Below, in pieces: positions 29,280 to 38,951 of a stretch of 64,000 nucleotides of DNA. The notes under the pieces were generated by a model. That model was not told where the DNA came from, ran no database searches, and saw only the letters and a program-made list of their open reading frames with translations. Source of the DNA: UBA4744 sp963718995 (GTDB lineage Bacteria; Actinomycetota; Acidimicrobiia; Spongiisociales; UBA4744); the NCBI GenBank assembly GCA_963718995.1, contig CAVRAP010000021.1, positions 248,001 through 312,000 on the forward strand, written 5' to 3'. Positions within the stretch are counted from its first letter, which is position 1, and every line of letters starts with the position of its first letter. Position numbers and translations under genes: made by a program.

Positions 29280-29696
29280 ATGTATGCAATTATCCGTACC
29301 GGCGGAAAGCAGTCGAAGGTGCACGAGGGTGACGTGATCGACGTCGAGCGTCTCAAGGACGCCGACGGTACGGTCGAGTTCACACCGCTGCTGGTCGTCG
29401 ACGCCGACGGTAAAGCCATTAGCGATCGCGCCGAGCTGCGCGAGGCGAAGGTGCACGCCAAGGTACTTGGACAGGCTGCCGGCCCCAAGGTCGATATCTT
29501 CAAGTACAAGAACAAGACCGGGTACCGGCGCCGGCAAGGCCACCGTCAGAAGTACACCACGCTCGAAGTCACCGCCATCGAGCTGCCTTCGCAGAAGAAG
29601 CCGAAGCCGTCTCCGGCCGAGGATTCTGCAACCAAGAAACCGGCTGCGACCGCCAAGAGCGATAGCGGCTCATCGAAAGAGACCGAGGAGGGCTGA
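29280..29696 (+). CDS. rplU: 50S ribosomal protein L21
   Basis: 138 residues from ATG 29280. Core of about 102 residues (MYAIIRTGGKQSKVHEGD to TTLEVTAIE, with RRRQGHRQKYT) followed by a tail of about 35 residues rich in Lys, Ser, Ala and Glu. Such tails occur in some actinobacterial L21 proteins. rpmA follows 4 bp later. Confidence 0.96.
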   Translation: MYAIIRTGGKQSKVHEGDVIDVERLKDADGTVEFTPLLVVDADGKAISDRAELREAKVHAKVLGQAAGPKVDIFKYKNKTGYRRRQGHRQKYTTLEVTAIELPSQKKPKPSPAEDSATKKPAATAKSDSGSSKETEEG

Positions 29697-29700
29697 CCCG

Positions 29701-29952
29701 ATGTCAAAAACCAAAGCCGGAGGGTCGTCGAAGAACGGCCGCGACTCTGCAGCGCAACGGCTCGGTCCCAAGGTCTTCGACGGCCAGCTCGTCAACGCCG
29801 GGACGATCATCGTTCGCCAGCGCGGAACCAGAATCCATCCTGGAGATAATGTCGGAAAGGGCCGCGACGATACCCTCTTTGCGTTGGCTCAAGGGGTCAT
29901 CAAGTACGGAGAACGCCACGGGCGACGCTTGGTAGACGTGCTCCCCGAGTAG
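29701..29952 (+). CDS. rpmA: 50S ribosomal protein L27
   Basis: 83 residues from ATG 29701. The N-terminus MSKTKAGGSSKNGRDS is the arm that reaches the peptidyl transferase centre; RLGPKVFDGQLV and IIVRQRGTRIHPGDNVG are family-typical. There is no N-terminal cleavage extension of the firmicute type. Confidence 0.96.
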   Translation: MSKTKAGGSSKNGRDSAAQRLGPKVFDGQLVNAGTIIVRQRGTRIHPGDNVGKGRDDTLFALAQGVIKYGERHGRRLVDVLPE

Positions 29953-29965
29953 GGAGCCTCGCCCC

Positions 29966-31224
29966 GTGTTCGTAGACCGCGTTCGCGTCCATCTACGCGC
30001 CGGACACGGCGGCGCCGGTGTCGTCAGCTTCCAGAAACTGCGCGGTCGGCCCAAAGGCAAACCCATAGGTGGTTCCGGAGGGAAGGGCGGATCAGTTGTC
30101 CTGCAAGCGGACCCATCGATGGCGACGCTGCTCACCTACAAGCGAAACCCTCATCATGAGGCCGGGGCCGGCACCCACGGCCAGGGTGATTTGAGGGCGG
30201 GTCGCCAGGGTGACGAACTCGTCTTGTCCGTCCCGTTGGGTACCGTCGTGAGCGACGAAGATGGCCTGGTTATCGCCGATCTCGTTGAGGCAGGCCAGCA
30301 AGTGACCGTGCTTGAAGGTGGTCGGGGTGGTCGCGGCAACGCGGCCCTCGTGAGCCGACTTCAGAGGGCTCCCAACTTCTGCGAGCAAGGAGAGTACGGC
30401 GAGGGCGCCTGGTTCGAGTTCGAACTGAAACTCCTCGCAGACGCAGCCTTGGTCGGGTTTCCCAATGCAGGGAAGAGCACCTTGATCTCGCGGGTGTCGG
30501 CCGCTCGGCCCAAGATCGCCGACTACCCGTTCACCACCCTCGAGCCAAACCTTGGTGTCGTTACCGTTGGCGGGCCGTGAGTTCGTTTTTGCGGACATAC
30601 CGGGGCTCATTGAAGGAGCCGCCGAAGGCAAGGGGCTCGGGCATGAGTTCCTTCGTCATGTCGAACGCGCCAGGGCCCTCGTCTTTCTGCTCGATCCTTC
30701 GCCCCTGCAAACGGAGAGCTTGTTGCGGCAATATGACGTCCTCGTTAGCGAACTGGCCGGGCATTCCACCGAGCTGGCCCAAAGACCACGGGTCGTCGCC
30801 GTCAACAAGGGCGATCTCCCTGGGGTCGCCTCCGACGTTGAGGGTTTGGAAGATGCGGTTGGGCAGCCGGTGTTTGCGATATCTGCGATTACCGGCACCG
30901 GTATCGAACCGTTGCTGCACGCGGTCGCCGACGCGGTCGATCTGGCGGTGCGCCAGGCCCCGGAGCGTGAAGGTTTCGTCTTGCACCGACCCGTCCGGTC
31001 CGGATTCGAGGTCTATTCGGGAGGGCAACGTTTGGGTTGTCGAAGGCCGCGTGGCCGAACGTGCGGTGGGGCTCGATGATCTGACCAACCCGGAGGCCGC
31101 CGACTACGCGGCGGCGCGCCTGGCCCGTATCGGGGTCGATGACGCTCTGCGCGAGGCAGGGGCCGAACCGGGTGACGAAGTCCGTATCGGTGAGCTTTTC
31201 TTTGAATACCAGGAAACGCGGTGA
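29966..31224 (+). CDS. obgE: GTPase ObgE/CgtA, two frame errors
   Basis: Start GTG 29966. The Gly-rich Obg domain (RAGHGGAGVVSF, GGSGGKGG, GGRGGRGN) precedes the G domain: G1 VGFPNAGKSTLIS, G3 DIPGLIEGA, G4 NKGD. A C-terminal OCT-like domain ends RIGELFFEYQETR. Deleting one G at about 30574 (GGCGGCCGTGAG, reading VGGREFVFADIPG) and one T at about 31019 (FEVIREGNVWVVEG) restores 418 residues. A ribosome-assembly and stress GTPase, essential in most bacteria. Its stop overlaps proB by 4 bp. Confidence 0.93.
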
Positions 31225-32346
31225 CGACGCGTCGTCGGGCTCCGGCCGGCCGACCGGTCGTCGTGAAGGTGGGTTCATCGAGCCTCGCTTCCCGAGCGGG
31301 TGGATTGGACGGTGCTGCTCTCAGATCAGTCGTCGAGCAGGTGATTGAGCTTTGGTCCCTCGGGCATCCCACGGTTCTCGTCAGTTCGGGGGCCGTTGCG
31401 GCCGGGCTCCTGGAACTGGGAATCGAAGTCTCGTCCCACCCAGGTGCCCGACCTTCAAGCGGCAGCAGCGGTCGGGCAAGGCCGGTTGATGGAGCGGTAC
31501 GCATCAGAGTTCACAGCGCGGCAGCGGCTGGTAGGTCAGGTCTTGCTCACCAAGGACGTTCTGGCCAATCGCAACCAGTACCTGCACGCCCGTGAAGCTC
31601 TCGACCGGATGCTCGCCCTTGGCATCGTGCCGGTCGTCAACGAGAACGACACCGTTGTCGTCGACGAACTTCGTCTTGGTGACAATGATCGGTTGGCTGC
31701 CATCGTTTCTCACCTTGTGGGAGCAGCATTGCTCGTCTTGCTCACAGACACCTCCGGGCTCTATTCGGAGGACCCGCGGCACGAGACGGAAGCGCTCTTA
31801 CTCACCGCGGTGAAACACACCGATGAAGTCCTCGATCGGGTGGCCGACGGGCGATCCGGGCCGATGGGTTCCGGTGGCGTTGCCACCAAAGTGGCGGCGG
31901 CCCGTATGGCAGCCTGGTCCGGAGTTCCAACGGTGGTGGCCGGGTCACGGGACGAACGGGCCGCCGTGCGAGCTGTACTTGGGGAAAAGGTAGGTACCTG
32001 GATCGAGCCGCATCCGTCGCGACTTCCGGCGCGAAAACTCTGGATTGCGTTCGGACAGCCGGCTGAAGGTTCACTTCGTATCGACGCAGGAGCGGCTCAC
32101 GCCGTGCTTTCCCGGGGGAGCTCGCTACTCCCGGTTGGTATCACCGACATCTCGGGGGTCTTTGGAGAGGGGGACGCAGTGGAGGTGCTCGGTCCGGCGG
32201 GAAACCTCATCGGCAAAGGGTTGGTCACCCTTTCCTCGGCGGCGCTCGGTCCTCTCCTTGGCAGGCACAGCTCTTCTGTCGCCGTAGACGGCTGGGGCGG
32301 GGAGGTTATCCATCGTGATGACCTGGTGGTGCTCGTCGACCGTTGA
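31221..32346 (+). CDS. proB: Glutamate 5-kinase, one frame error
   Basis: Start GTG 31221. Amino acid kinase fold: VVVKVGSSSL, VLVSSGAVAAG, VPVVNENDTVV, DNDRLAA and MGSGGVATKVAAA; the C-terminal PUA domain runs from about residue 275. One extra T at about 31430 (reading LGIEVRPTQVPDLQ) breaks the frame; repaired length is 374. First step of proline synthesis. Its usual partner proA is 6.6 kb away, beyond the Trk block. Confidence 0.93.
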
Positions 32347-32470
32347 GCAAGGCAACCCCGGACGCACCCGCAACGCTCGACCCTGAACTCGAAAACGTCC
32401 TTCGCTTCGCAACCGAGAGCTTGATACCGGCCCCGCACCGGCTCCGACCCTTAGGGATGCGCAGCCACAA

Positions 32471-33022
32471 TCACCGTGCCGAGCGGCGGCGGGTTCGAAA
32501 CCCCAAGCCGACTGCGGTCAGGAGCAACAGAATCCCCACAGTCAACACTGCCGGATCAGCGGTCTCGTCAAACGGTCGACCAGGTTCCAAGACCTCGAGA
32601 CTCACAACGTCGAGGTAGGTTTCTCCGCCGCGCTGTTCGTCGTGATACTTCCAGATACCGGACACTCTCACCAGGGGACCGCGTTGGTGATACCCACCCG
32701 GCGGATCGAGATTCTCAATGAGGCCGGTCGGGGCCCGGACCCCGATGCCCTCGTTGGGGCCCGTCAAGGCCCCACCCTCGAGCAGGGGGGCGGTTGCGTA
32801 GGAATCTCCGTTCAGTTGACTCCAAGCCGAACCGTCGCCTCGGTGCCCATAGTCGCCGATCAGTTCCCCGACGACGCTGATGCTCTGACCCGCAAACGCA
32901 GCTCCATCGGCGAGCAACTCATCAACACGTACGTCGGTTGAGGCTCGAACACCGGTCGGGATGATCACGACAGCGACGAGTATCAGCAGGGGGGCGAGTC
33001 GAAGCGGCGCATCATTTGCCAC
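32471..33022 (-). CDS. Secreted/membrane OB-fold-like protein linked to the Trk block
   Basis: 183 residues from ATG 33022. Signal-like hydrophobic start (LRLAPLLILVAVVIIPTGVRA), a beta-rich domain with VDELLADGAAFAGQSISVVGE, which looks like the nucleic-acid OB-fold in membrane proteins, and a C-terminal helix (PAVLTVGILLLLTAVGLGF) with a basic end. It overlaps the 3' end of trkH by 11 bp and so is probably co-transcribed. Function unknown; proximity suggests a role with the potassium channel complex. Confidence 0.65.
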   Translation of the reverse strand: MANDAPLRLAPLLILVAVVIIPTGVRASTDVRVDELLADGAAFAGQSISVVGELIGDYGHRGDGSAWSQLNGDSYATAPLLEGGALTGPNEGIGVRAPTGLIENLDPPGGYHQRGPLVRVSGIWKYHDEQRGGETYLDVVSLEVLEPGRPFDETADPAVLTVGILLLLTAVGLGFRTRRRSAR

Positions 33023-34505
33023 GCACCAATGAGATCAGGAAGCCGAACAAGGAGAAGATCGCAACGAATTCAAGCCGGCCTGCCCACATCTGGAATGCGT
33101 AGATCAACTTCAGGACCGAAGGCATGGAAGGATCGGTGATTCCCACTGAGAGACCGACGTTGGCCCCGGCACTCACCGACTCGAAGAGCGCCGACTGGAG
33201 CGGTAGGTGGTACATCAGCCCGACTCCCGCTCCGAAGAGGTAGAGAGCCACGTAGAGCAGCGAGACTCCCATCACCGCCTGAATCAGGTCGCCATTGAGC
33301 TGCTTCCGTCCGTGGTGCCAGTATCGGGTCGATATCACGGCTCCCTCCGGCAGAAGAACCTGGCGCACCTGAGAGCTCAGAGCCTTGATCGTCAGGCCGA
33401 TCCGCAGTGATTTCACCCCTCCGGCCGTCGAAGACCCCATGCCGCCGAGCGCCATGGCGATGGCCAAGCCCCCAAATGCCAGGCCGCCCCACGAGGCAAG
33501 CTCGAGGGATGGGATGGTGGCGAAACCGGTACCTGTGTGAGCGGATAGGACCTGGAAGAACCCCTGGCGGCTCAGTCCTGAGAGTGACTCGAACGCGCCG
33601 CTACCGGCCAGGCCGGCCAGCGTCAGCACCAACGTCCCCAAGAACGTTGAGATAATGGTCCGAACCTCCAGGTTGTTGATGACCTGGCGCCTCCCGCGCC
33701 ACAACGCATAGTGAAGGCCGAAGCTCAGGGCGCCTGCCACCATCAGTACAGCCGTTACAGCTTCGAAGGTTCCCGAGTGGTAGTAGCCGATGCTGGAGCT
33801 CTGCGGAGCGAAACCACCTGTGTCGAAAGCGGCCATGAAGATGGTCACGGCGTGAAAAAGGGCTCGGAATGGTCGGAAACCGAGCACGAAGTAGCCAACC
33901 GCACCGAGTGCTACCACTCCGAAGAGAGCGTGCACGGCACTGACAAGCCAGATGAACCGGGCGGTGGAGCGAACCGATGGGAAGATCTGGTCATCTCGCG
34001 CTTCGCCGTAGTAGAGCGTCATCGCGCCGCCCCCGGCGAAAAGGCTCAGTACCGCGATCACGATGCCCTGGCCACCCAGGAAGTGCAGGAGGTGCCTCCA
34101 GAAGTTGAGGGATGTGGCGAGATGATCGAGGTCTTGAATCAACGCGAGGCCGGTCGTGGTTAGCCCACTCATGGCATCGAAGAAGGGGTCGATGAACGAT
34201 CCGTAGTGGCCGGACAGTTCCAGGGGGATCGCCCCGATTGCCGGAACGATCAACCAGGTCAGGCCGACGATGACCATCCCGTGGCTCCACTCCAGCCGGC
34301 CGGTCCGAGGGGGCCGTTGCAAGAGAGAGAAACCGAGCGTTCCAAAGACTCCGATCATCAGCACGAACGAAGCCACCGGAGCGAACTCGCCTGCCACAAT
34401 GGCCCAGGTCAAGGGAATGAGGCCGGCCGCGGCGACGACAACCAGGATGCGTCCGAGGTTGTAGCCGATCAATCGCAAGTCATCGCGGTTGGGGCGGATC
34501 AGCAT
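33012..34505 (-). CDS. trkH: TrkH-type potassium uptake protein (first copy)
   Basis: 497 residues from ATG 34505. Four membrane-pore-membrane repeats. The pore loops carry the Gly-centred selectivity positions SGLTTTGLA, AAFDTGGF, SAHTGTGFAT and SAGANVGLS. The last filter is ANVG, unlike the NIGP of the second copy. The connector MGSSTAGGVKSLR after pore 3 is conserved. Imports K+ (or Na+) with the gating ring made by the TrkA proteins encoded just upstream. Confidence 0.93.
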   Translation of the reverse strand: MLIRPNRDDLRLIGYNLGRILVVVAAAGLIPLTWAIVAGEFAPVASFVLMIGVFGTLGFSLLQRPPRTGRLEWSHGMVIVGLTWLIVPAIGAIPLELSGHYGSFIDPFFDAMSGLTTTGLALIQDLDHLATSLNFWRHLLHFLGGQGIVIAVLSLFAGGGAMTLYYGEARDDQIFPSVRSTARFIWLVSAVHALFGVVALGAVGYFVLGFRPFRALFHAVTIFMAAFDTGGFAPQSSSIGYYHSGTFEAVTAVLMVAGALSFGLHYALWRGRRQVINNLEVRTIISTFLGTLVLTLAGLAGSGAFESLSGLSRQGFFQVLSAHTGTGFATIPSLELASWGGLAFGGLAIAMALGGMGSSTAGGVKSLRIGLTIKALSSQVRQVLLPEGAVISTRYWHHGRKQLNGDLIQAVMGVSLLYVALYLFGAGVGLMYHLPLQSALFESVSAGANVGLSVGITDPSMPSVLKLIYAFQMWAGRLEFVAIFSLFGFLISLVRGK

Positions 34506-34688
34506 GCGGCTACCCGGTTATCCAGAGCACGACGAATGAGATCCCGAACCCAACTGCGGCCAGGGTCAATCACAACCGCAGCTTCGATGACGAGGGTGAT
34601 CATTGCCCCCCGAATGTGTGAGCGCTCATGATGTCGGGATCCGGGGCGCGGGCCGGTCATATCTCTTGTGCGTGAGAAATCGGACGGT

Positions 34689-35357
34689 TCACGTTCGCTC
34701 CTTCGTGACAGCCGTGAGTGCCTCCCGCAGTTCTCCTTCGTGTTCGAGAGCGGTCACCGCCAGAACCCGATCACCCGGCCGGACCTGGGTTGTTGCATTG
34801 GGCACCGAGACGACCGCCCCCCGGAGGTGGGTAACGAGTACGGATTGGGGCGGCAGGTCGATCTCCAGCACCGTGCGGACGGGGACGTCTTCCGGGATGT
34901 CAATCTCAACCAGGCTGAGCTTGCCGGCCCCGAGCAAACGGAGCCGCTCGATTTCGGAAACCTCAGTTTGAACTTCTTGAGAGATCACGTCGACGATGAG
35001 ATCGGTCACCGCGACGACGGGGAGGCCGAGGGCATCAAACGTGGGACGATTGCGCGGGTCGTTGAGCCGGGCAATGACCCTTTTGGCGCCGAGCGTCTTT
35101 GCCAGCTGGCAAGCGACCAGATTGGCCTCATCCTTGCCGGTGACCCCAAGGACCCAGTCGGAACGAGCTGCGTCGGCACGGTTGAGGACGTCGACCTCGG
35201 TCCCGTCGCCGGCCAGAACCAGAAAATCGGATCGGTCGCCAAGACCCTGGGCTCGCTCTGAATCGGCCTCGACGATGGTGATGGTGTGGCCGTGCGAGCC
35301 GAGGGCACGGGCCAGGTAGGAACCCACCTTGCCGCCGCCGATGATGAGCGTTCTCAT
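34689..35357 (-). CDS. trkA: TrkA-type potassium channel regulatory subunit (first copy)
   Basis: 222 residues from ATG 35357. RCK-N Rossmann domain with MRTLIIGGGKVGSYLA, the acidic VEAD at the end of beta 2 for NAD(H) or nucleotide binding, and a C-terminal RCK-C domain. Single-RCK form. Overlaps the next trkA by 4 bp. The 183 bp between it and trkH holds no clear gene; a short reading (MITLVIEAAVVI) near 34605 is too weak to call. Confidence 0.92.
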   Translation of the reverse strand: MRTLIIGGGKVGSYLARALGSHGHTITIVEADSERAQGLGDRSDFLVLAGDGTEVDVLNRADAARSDWVLGVTGKDEANLVACQLAKTLGAKRVIARLNDPRNRPTFDALGLPVVAVTDLIVDVISQEVQTEVSEIERLRLLGAGKLSLVEIDIPEDVPVRTVLEIDLPPQSVLVTHLRGAVVSVPNATTQVRPGDRVLAVTALEHEGELREALTAVTKERT

Positions 35358-36013
35358 GGACCTTTCCCCGAAGCCAAATAGCGGCGGATCTTGTTGACGA
35401 CGCCCTTGCGGGCGGCAGCCACCACGAGGTCGCCTTCCTGGAGCAAGAAATCTCGATTCGGGATGAAGGTTGTTCCGTCCCTTCTGACGGCAGCCACGCG
35501 GAGACGGTCCTCAATCTGGAAGTCTTCGATCCGCATGTCGGCCGCAGCCGCCCCCAGTTCCATGTCGACAATCTCCGTTTCGCCATCCTCAAAGGTCACG
35601 TGGAATCGGAATTCCTGCTCGACGACCTGTTCATAGACCACTTTCGCAATCAGTCGGGACGCCGGGATGTAGGAGACATCGAGTTCCCGATACGCCCGTT
35701 CCCGGGTGGGGTCATCGAGCCGGGCGATCGTCTTCGGAACCATGAAGACCTCTTTGGCGAGCTGGACGGCCATGAGGTTGGCATTGTCGGAATCGGTGAC
35801 CGCCACAAAGGCGTCGGCATACTCGATTCCGGCTTCCTTCAGTACCCCAACGTCGTAGGCAAGTCCGAGATGCACCGAGCCGTTGAAGGTAGTGCCGAGC
35901 TTCTCGAGTGCAGTTTTGGCGTGATCCACGACGGAGACGTCGTGGCCGTGGTCGGCGAGCTCATGGGCTAGATCCCCTCCGACGCGACCCGATCCGGCGA
36001 TGACAATGCGCAT
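35354..36013 (-). CDS. trkA: TrkA-type potassium channel regulatory subunit (second copy)
   Basis: 219 residues from ATG 36013. MRIVIAGSGRVGGDLAHEL is the nucleotide-binding turn, VVDH ends beta 2, and the RCK-C domain covers about residues 140-219 (IEDFQIEDRLRVAAVRRDG). With its neighbour it could build a hetero-octameric gating ring. Start chosen at MRIV because the upstream frame overlaps no other feature of the family. Confidence 0.92.
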   Translation of the reverse strand: MRIVIAGSGRVGGDLAHELADHGHDVSVVDHAKTALEKLGTTFNGSVHLGLAYDVGVLKEAGIEYADAFVAVTDSDNANLMAVQLAKEVFMVPKTIARLDDPTRERAYRELDVSYIPASRLIAKVVYEQVVEQEFRFHVTFEDGETEIVDMELGAAAADMRIEDFQIEDRLRVAAVRRDGTTFIPNRDFLLQEGDLVVAAARKGVVNKIRRYLASGKGP

Positions 36014-36041
36014 CCCCAAGATGATAGGGATCTCGGGACCT

Positions 36042-37538
36042 TCACCGTCTCCAAAGGTATCGAGTGAAGAGTAGAACCACCGGGAAGATCTCCAGCCGCC
36101 CGGCAATCATCAGGAAGGAGAGAAGCCACTTGCCTGCGTCCGGAACAGCCAGGAAGTTGCTGGTGGGACCGACCGCGCCGAGCCCCGGGCCGATATTGCC
36201 AAGCGAAGAAGCAACGGCCGAAGCCGATGTCACCAGGTCGAGATCGGATGATATGAGGCCGAGGATGACGGTACCGGACATGAAGAGGAACATGTAGAAG
36301 AGGAAGAAGGTCTGGATGCTCTCCATGACGGAATCCGATACCGTTTCCTTACCGAATCGGGTGACGAATATCCCCCGTGGATGGACGATCCGGCGGAGAT
36401 CGGCTGAGGCGGCTTTGGTCAAGACGGCGATTCGGAAGGTCTTTACCCCCCCGGCGGTCGACCCGGCCATGCCGCCAAGGAACATGAGCCCCACTGCCAG
36501 GATCTGCGCGCCGGGCACCCACGATCCGAAGTCAGCCGTTGCGAATCCGGTAGTGGTCATCAGGGAGGTGGTCGTGAAGAGAGCATCGCGCAGGTACGGC
36601 TCGAACGGTCCGCTCCCGATGATGGCGATGGTCATGACGGCCGTCGCTCCAAGAATGAGGATCGCATAGAGCCGGAACTCAACATTGCGAACGTACTGGA
36701 TGGGTGCTCGCAACGCTCGGAAATGTAAGGCGAATGACGCGCCGGCCAGGAACATGAACAGGATGATCACCCACTGGGTGTAGGGACTGAAGCCGGTGAT
36801 CGACGTAGCTTCCGTTCCGAACCCTCCCGTCGACATGGTGGTCATCGCATGGGCGACCGCCTGGAAGAGATTCATGTCTCCTAAGGCCAGCAGGATGCTC
36901 TGCAGGACGGTGAACCCAACGTAGACAAACCACAAACGCTTGGCCGTTTCCCGGAAGCGGGGGGTCAGGCGGTCCGGTTTATGGCCGGGCGACTCGGCTT
37001 TGGCGAGCTGAACGCCTCCAACGCCGAGCAGGGGCAGAATGGCGATCGAGAGCACGATGATGCCCATCCCCCCGATCCATTGCGTCTCGGCACGCCAGAT
37101 CAGGATGCCATGGGAGAGCATGGCCGGGTCCGGGATGACCGAGGAGCCGGTGGTGGTGAAGCCGGCAGCCGTCTCGAAGAAAGCTCCGGTAATGGTCTCG
37201 ATCGAGCCGGTCAGAAGATAGGGAAGGATCCCGAAGGCTGCCATGGCGAACCAGGCCAATCCAACCGCCGCGAAACCTTCCTTGGAGGTGATTCTTCCCT
37301 GCCGGCCGACAACCCGCCAACCCACGACTCCGGCGACGATGGTGATCGCTGCGGCCAAAAGTATCTGAAACGCCTCGCTCGTCTCCCCGTAGCTCGCGGC
37401 AACTACTGCAGGCGGCACCATGGCGGCGCCTGCAGCCGTGACCACCGCCCCAACGATGTAGGACAGACGCTGCAACATTGGGAATCGTTCTGGTCGCACG
37501 GTGCGGATAACGCCCCGTCGTCGCCGCATCGCGCGCAT
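36042..37538 (-). CDS. trkH: TrkH-type potassium uptake protein (second copy)
   Basis: 498 residues from ATG 37538 with a very basic N-terminus (MRAMRRRRGVIRTVR). Filters: AAGFTTTGSS, TTMSTGGFG, SLMTTTGFAT and SSLGNIGPGLG; the NIGPG fourth loop is the standard TrkH form. GGMAGSTAGGVKTFR follows pore 3. It differs enough from the other copy that recent duplication is unlikely. Confidence 0.94.
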   Translation of the reverse strand: MRAMRRRRGVIRTVRPERFPMLQRLSYIVGAVVTAAGAAMVPPAVVAASYGETSEAFQILLAAAITIVAGVVGWRVVGRQGRITSKEGFAAVGLAWFAMAAFGILPYLLTGSIETITGAFFETAAGFTTTGSSVIPDPAMLSHGILIWRAETQWIGGMGIIVLSIAILPLLGVGGVQLAKAESPGHKPDRLTPRFRETAKRLWFVYVGFTVLQSILLALGDMNLFQAVAHAMTTMSTGGFGTEATSITGFSPYTQWVIILFMFLAGASFALHFRALRAPIQYVRNVEFRLYAILILGATAVMTIAIIGSGPFEPYLRDALFTTTSLMTTTGFATADFGSWVPGAQILAVGLMFLGGMAGSTAGGVKTFRIAVLTKAASADLRRIVHPRGIFVTRFGKETVSDSVMESIQTFFLFYMFLFMSGTVILGLISSDLDLVTSASAVASSLGNIGPGLGAVGPTSNFLAVPDAGKWLLSFLMIAGRLEIFPVVLLFTRYLWRR

Positions 37539-37539
37539 G

Positions 37540-38865
37540 TCAGGTGAACAACCTCTCCACCTCGGGGATGGCGTGTGGGAGAGCGAAGAAAATCAGATGG
37601 TCGCGTGCCTCGATGATCGTTTCGCCGGTCGGCACCAAAGCCCGGTCCTCCCGCAGAAGGCCACCGATGACGGCATCTTCTGGCAGTTCAAGGTCTCGAA
37701 CCGCCTTTCCAACCAAACCAGCGTGGGGTTCTGCTTCGATTTCGATGGCCTCAGCGGTTGTTTCCTTGAAGGTGGCCACCGAGTGGATGAGCCCTCGCCG
37801 GACGAAACGGAGGATCGCGTTGGCGGCGGCCAACCGGCTCGATACGGCCGCGTCGATACCTCGGCCGGACAGCAACGCCACATAGTCGATGCGAGAAAAG
37901 CGGGCAACGGTGGTCGCCATTCCCTGGGCTTTGGCAACCAGACAGGCGACGATGTTGATCTCGTCCCAGCCGGTTAGCGCCAGCAGCATGTCGCGTTCGC
38001 TCGGGTCGAAGTCGGCAAAGGTCTCGGGGTCCGTTGGATCTCCACAAACAAAAAGTGGACGGGCGTACTGCTCGGCGAGCAAGCGGCACCGATCGCGATC
38101 CGCATCGACGACGATCACATCAAACCCTTCGTTCACGATGTGCTCGATCGTGCGGACGGCGAGGCGGGTCGTTCCAACGATGAACACCCGGCGAATCGGG
38201 TGGTGCGCGAGCCCGATGAGGGAACCGACCCGGTGGGCGTTCTCGGCGGTGACCATAATCAGGATGTGGTCGCCCTCCTCGATCACCGATCCGCCGTGGG
38301 CAACCGTGGTCACCCCGTCGCGGACCACCGCCGTGAGCGTCCAAGGCCAATCGGTTAGCCCCCGGGACTGAGCGAGCGAACGTCCCGCCAATATTGATGA
38401 GGTTTGCACGGTGCCACCGATGAGCGAAAGCTTGCCGTTGGCGAATTCCACGAGGTCGGAAACGCCCGCCTGTCGAACTAGACCGACTAACTCACGAGCT
38501 CCTGCTTCGCCGGTGTTGATGACAACATCGACGCCGAGCGTCTCGAGTCCCTCATGGAGGCTCGGGTCTTCGACCCGCGCCACGGTGCGTTTGACGCCCA
38601 ATCCTTTGGCGGTGTGGCACGCCAGGATGTTGGCTCCGTCATTGTTGGAAACTGCAATCAGCAGATCGGCCTTTTCAACCTGAGCTTCAAGCAAGACTCT
38701 CTGGCTCGAACCATTCCCGGTAATGACGAGAGCATCGTGGCGCTCTTGCATTTCGGCGGCTTTCTGCCGATCGGCCTCGATGATGACGACGTCCTGACCT
38801 TCACCGGAGAGACGTTCGGCGAGCGATGAGCCCACCGCTCCGGCGCCGACGATCACGATTCTCAT
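37540..38865 (-). CDS. trkA: TrkA potassium uptake regulatory protein, double-RCK form
   Basis: 441 residues from ATG 38865. Two RCK units: IVIVGAGAVGSSLAERL with VIIEAD, and a second at about residue 230, VFIVGTTRLAVRTIEHI with VVDAD; each is followed by a C-terminal subdomain. The second Rossmann glycines are degenerate (GTTRLA). One base separates its stop (37540) from the trkH start (37538), so the two are coupled. Confidence 0.94.
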   Translation of the reverse strand: MRIVIVGAGAVGSSLAERLSGEGQDVVIIEADRQKAAEMQERHDALVITGNGSSQRVLLEAQVEKADLLIAVSNNDGANILACHTAKGLGVKRTVARVEDPSLHEGLETLGVDVVINTGEAGARELVGLVRQAGVSDLVEFANGKLSLIGGTVQTSSILAGRSLAQSRGLTDWPWTLTAVVRDGVTTVAHGGSVIEEGDHILIMVTAENAHRVGSLIGLAHHPIRRVFIVGTTRLAVRTIEHIVNEGFDVIVVDADRDRCRLLAEQYARPLFVCGDPTDPETFADFDPSERDMLLALTGWDEINIVACLVAKAQGMATTVARFSRIDYVALLSGRGIDAAVSSRLAAANAILRFVRRGLIHSVATFKETTAEAIEIEAEPHAGLVGKAVRDLELPEDAVIGGLLREDRALVPTGETIIEARDHLIFFALPHAIPEVERLFT

Positions 38866-38951
38866 GAGATTCCTTGGAGATGGATAGATCAGCGTAGCCA
38901 GTGCGCCGACGAGGCCAAGCCCGTTATGTCCTGCGTCGTTACACTCCCCGC

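Noticed and set aside
30560..31030. Programmed ribosomal frameshifting in obgE
   Set aside because: No slippery heptamer with a downstream structure was evident, and similar single-base shifts occur in many unrelated genes of the window.
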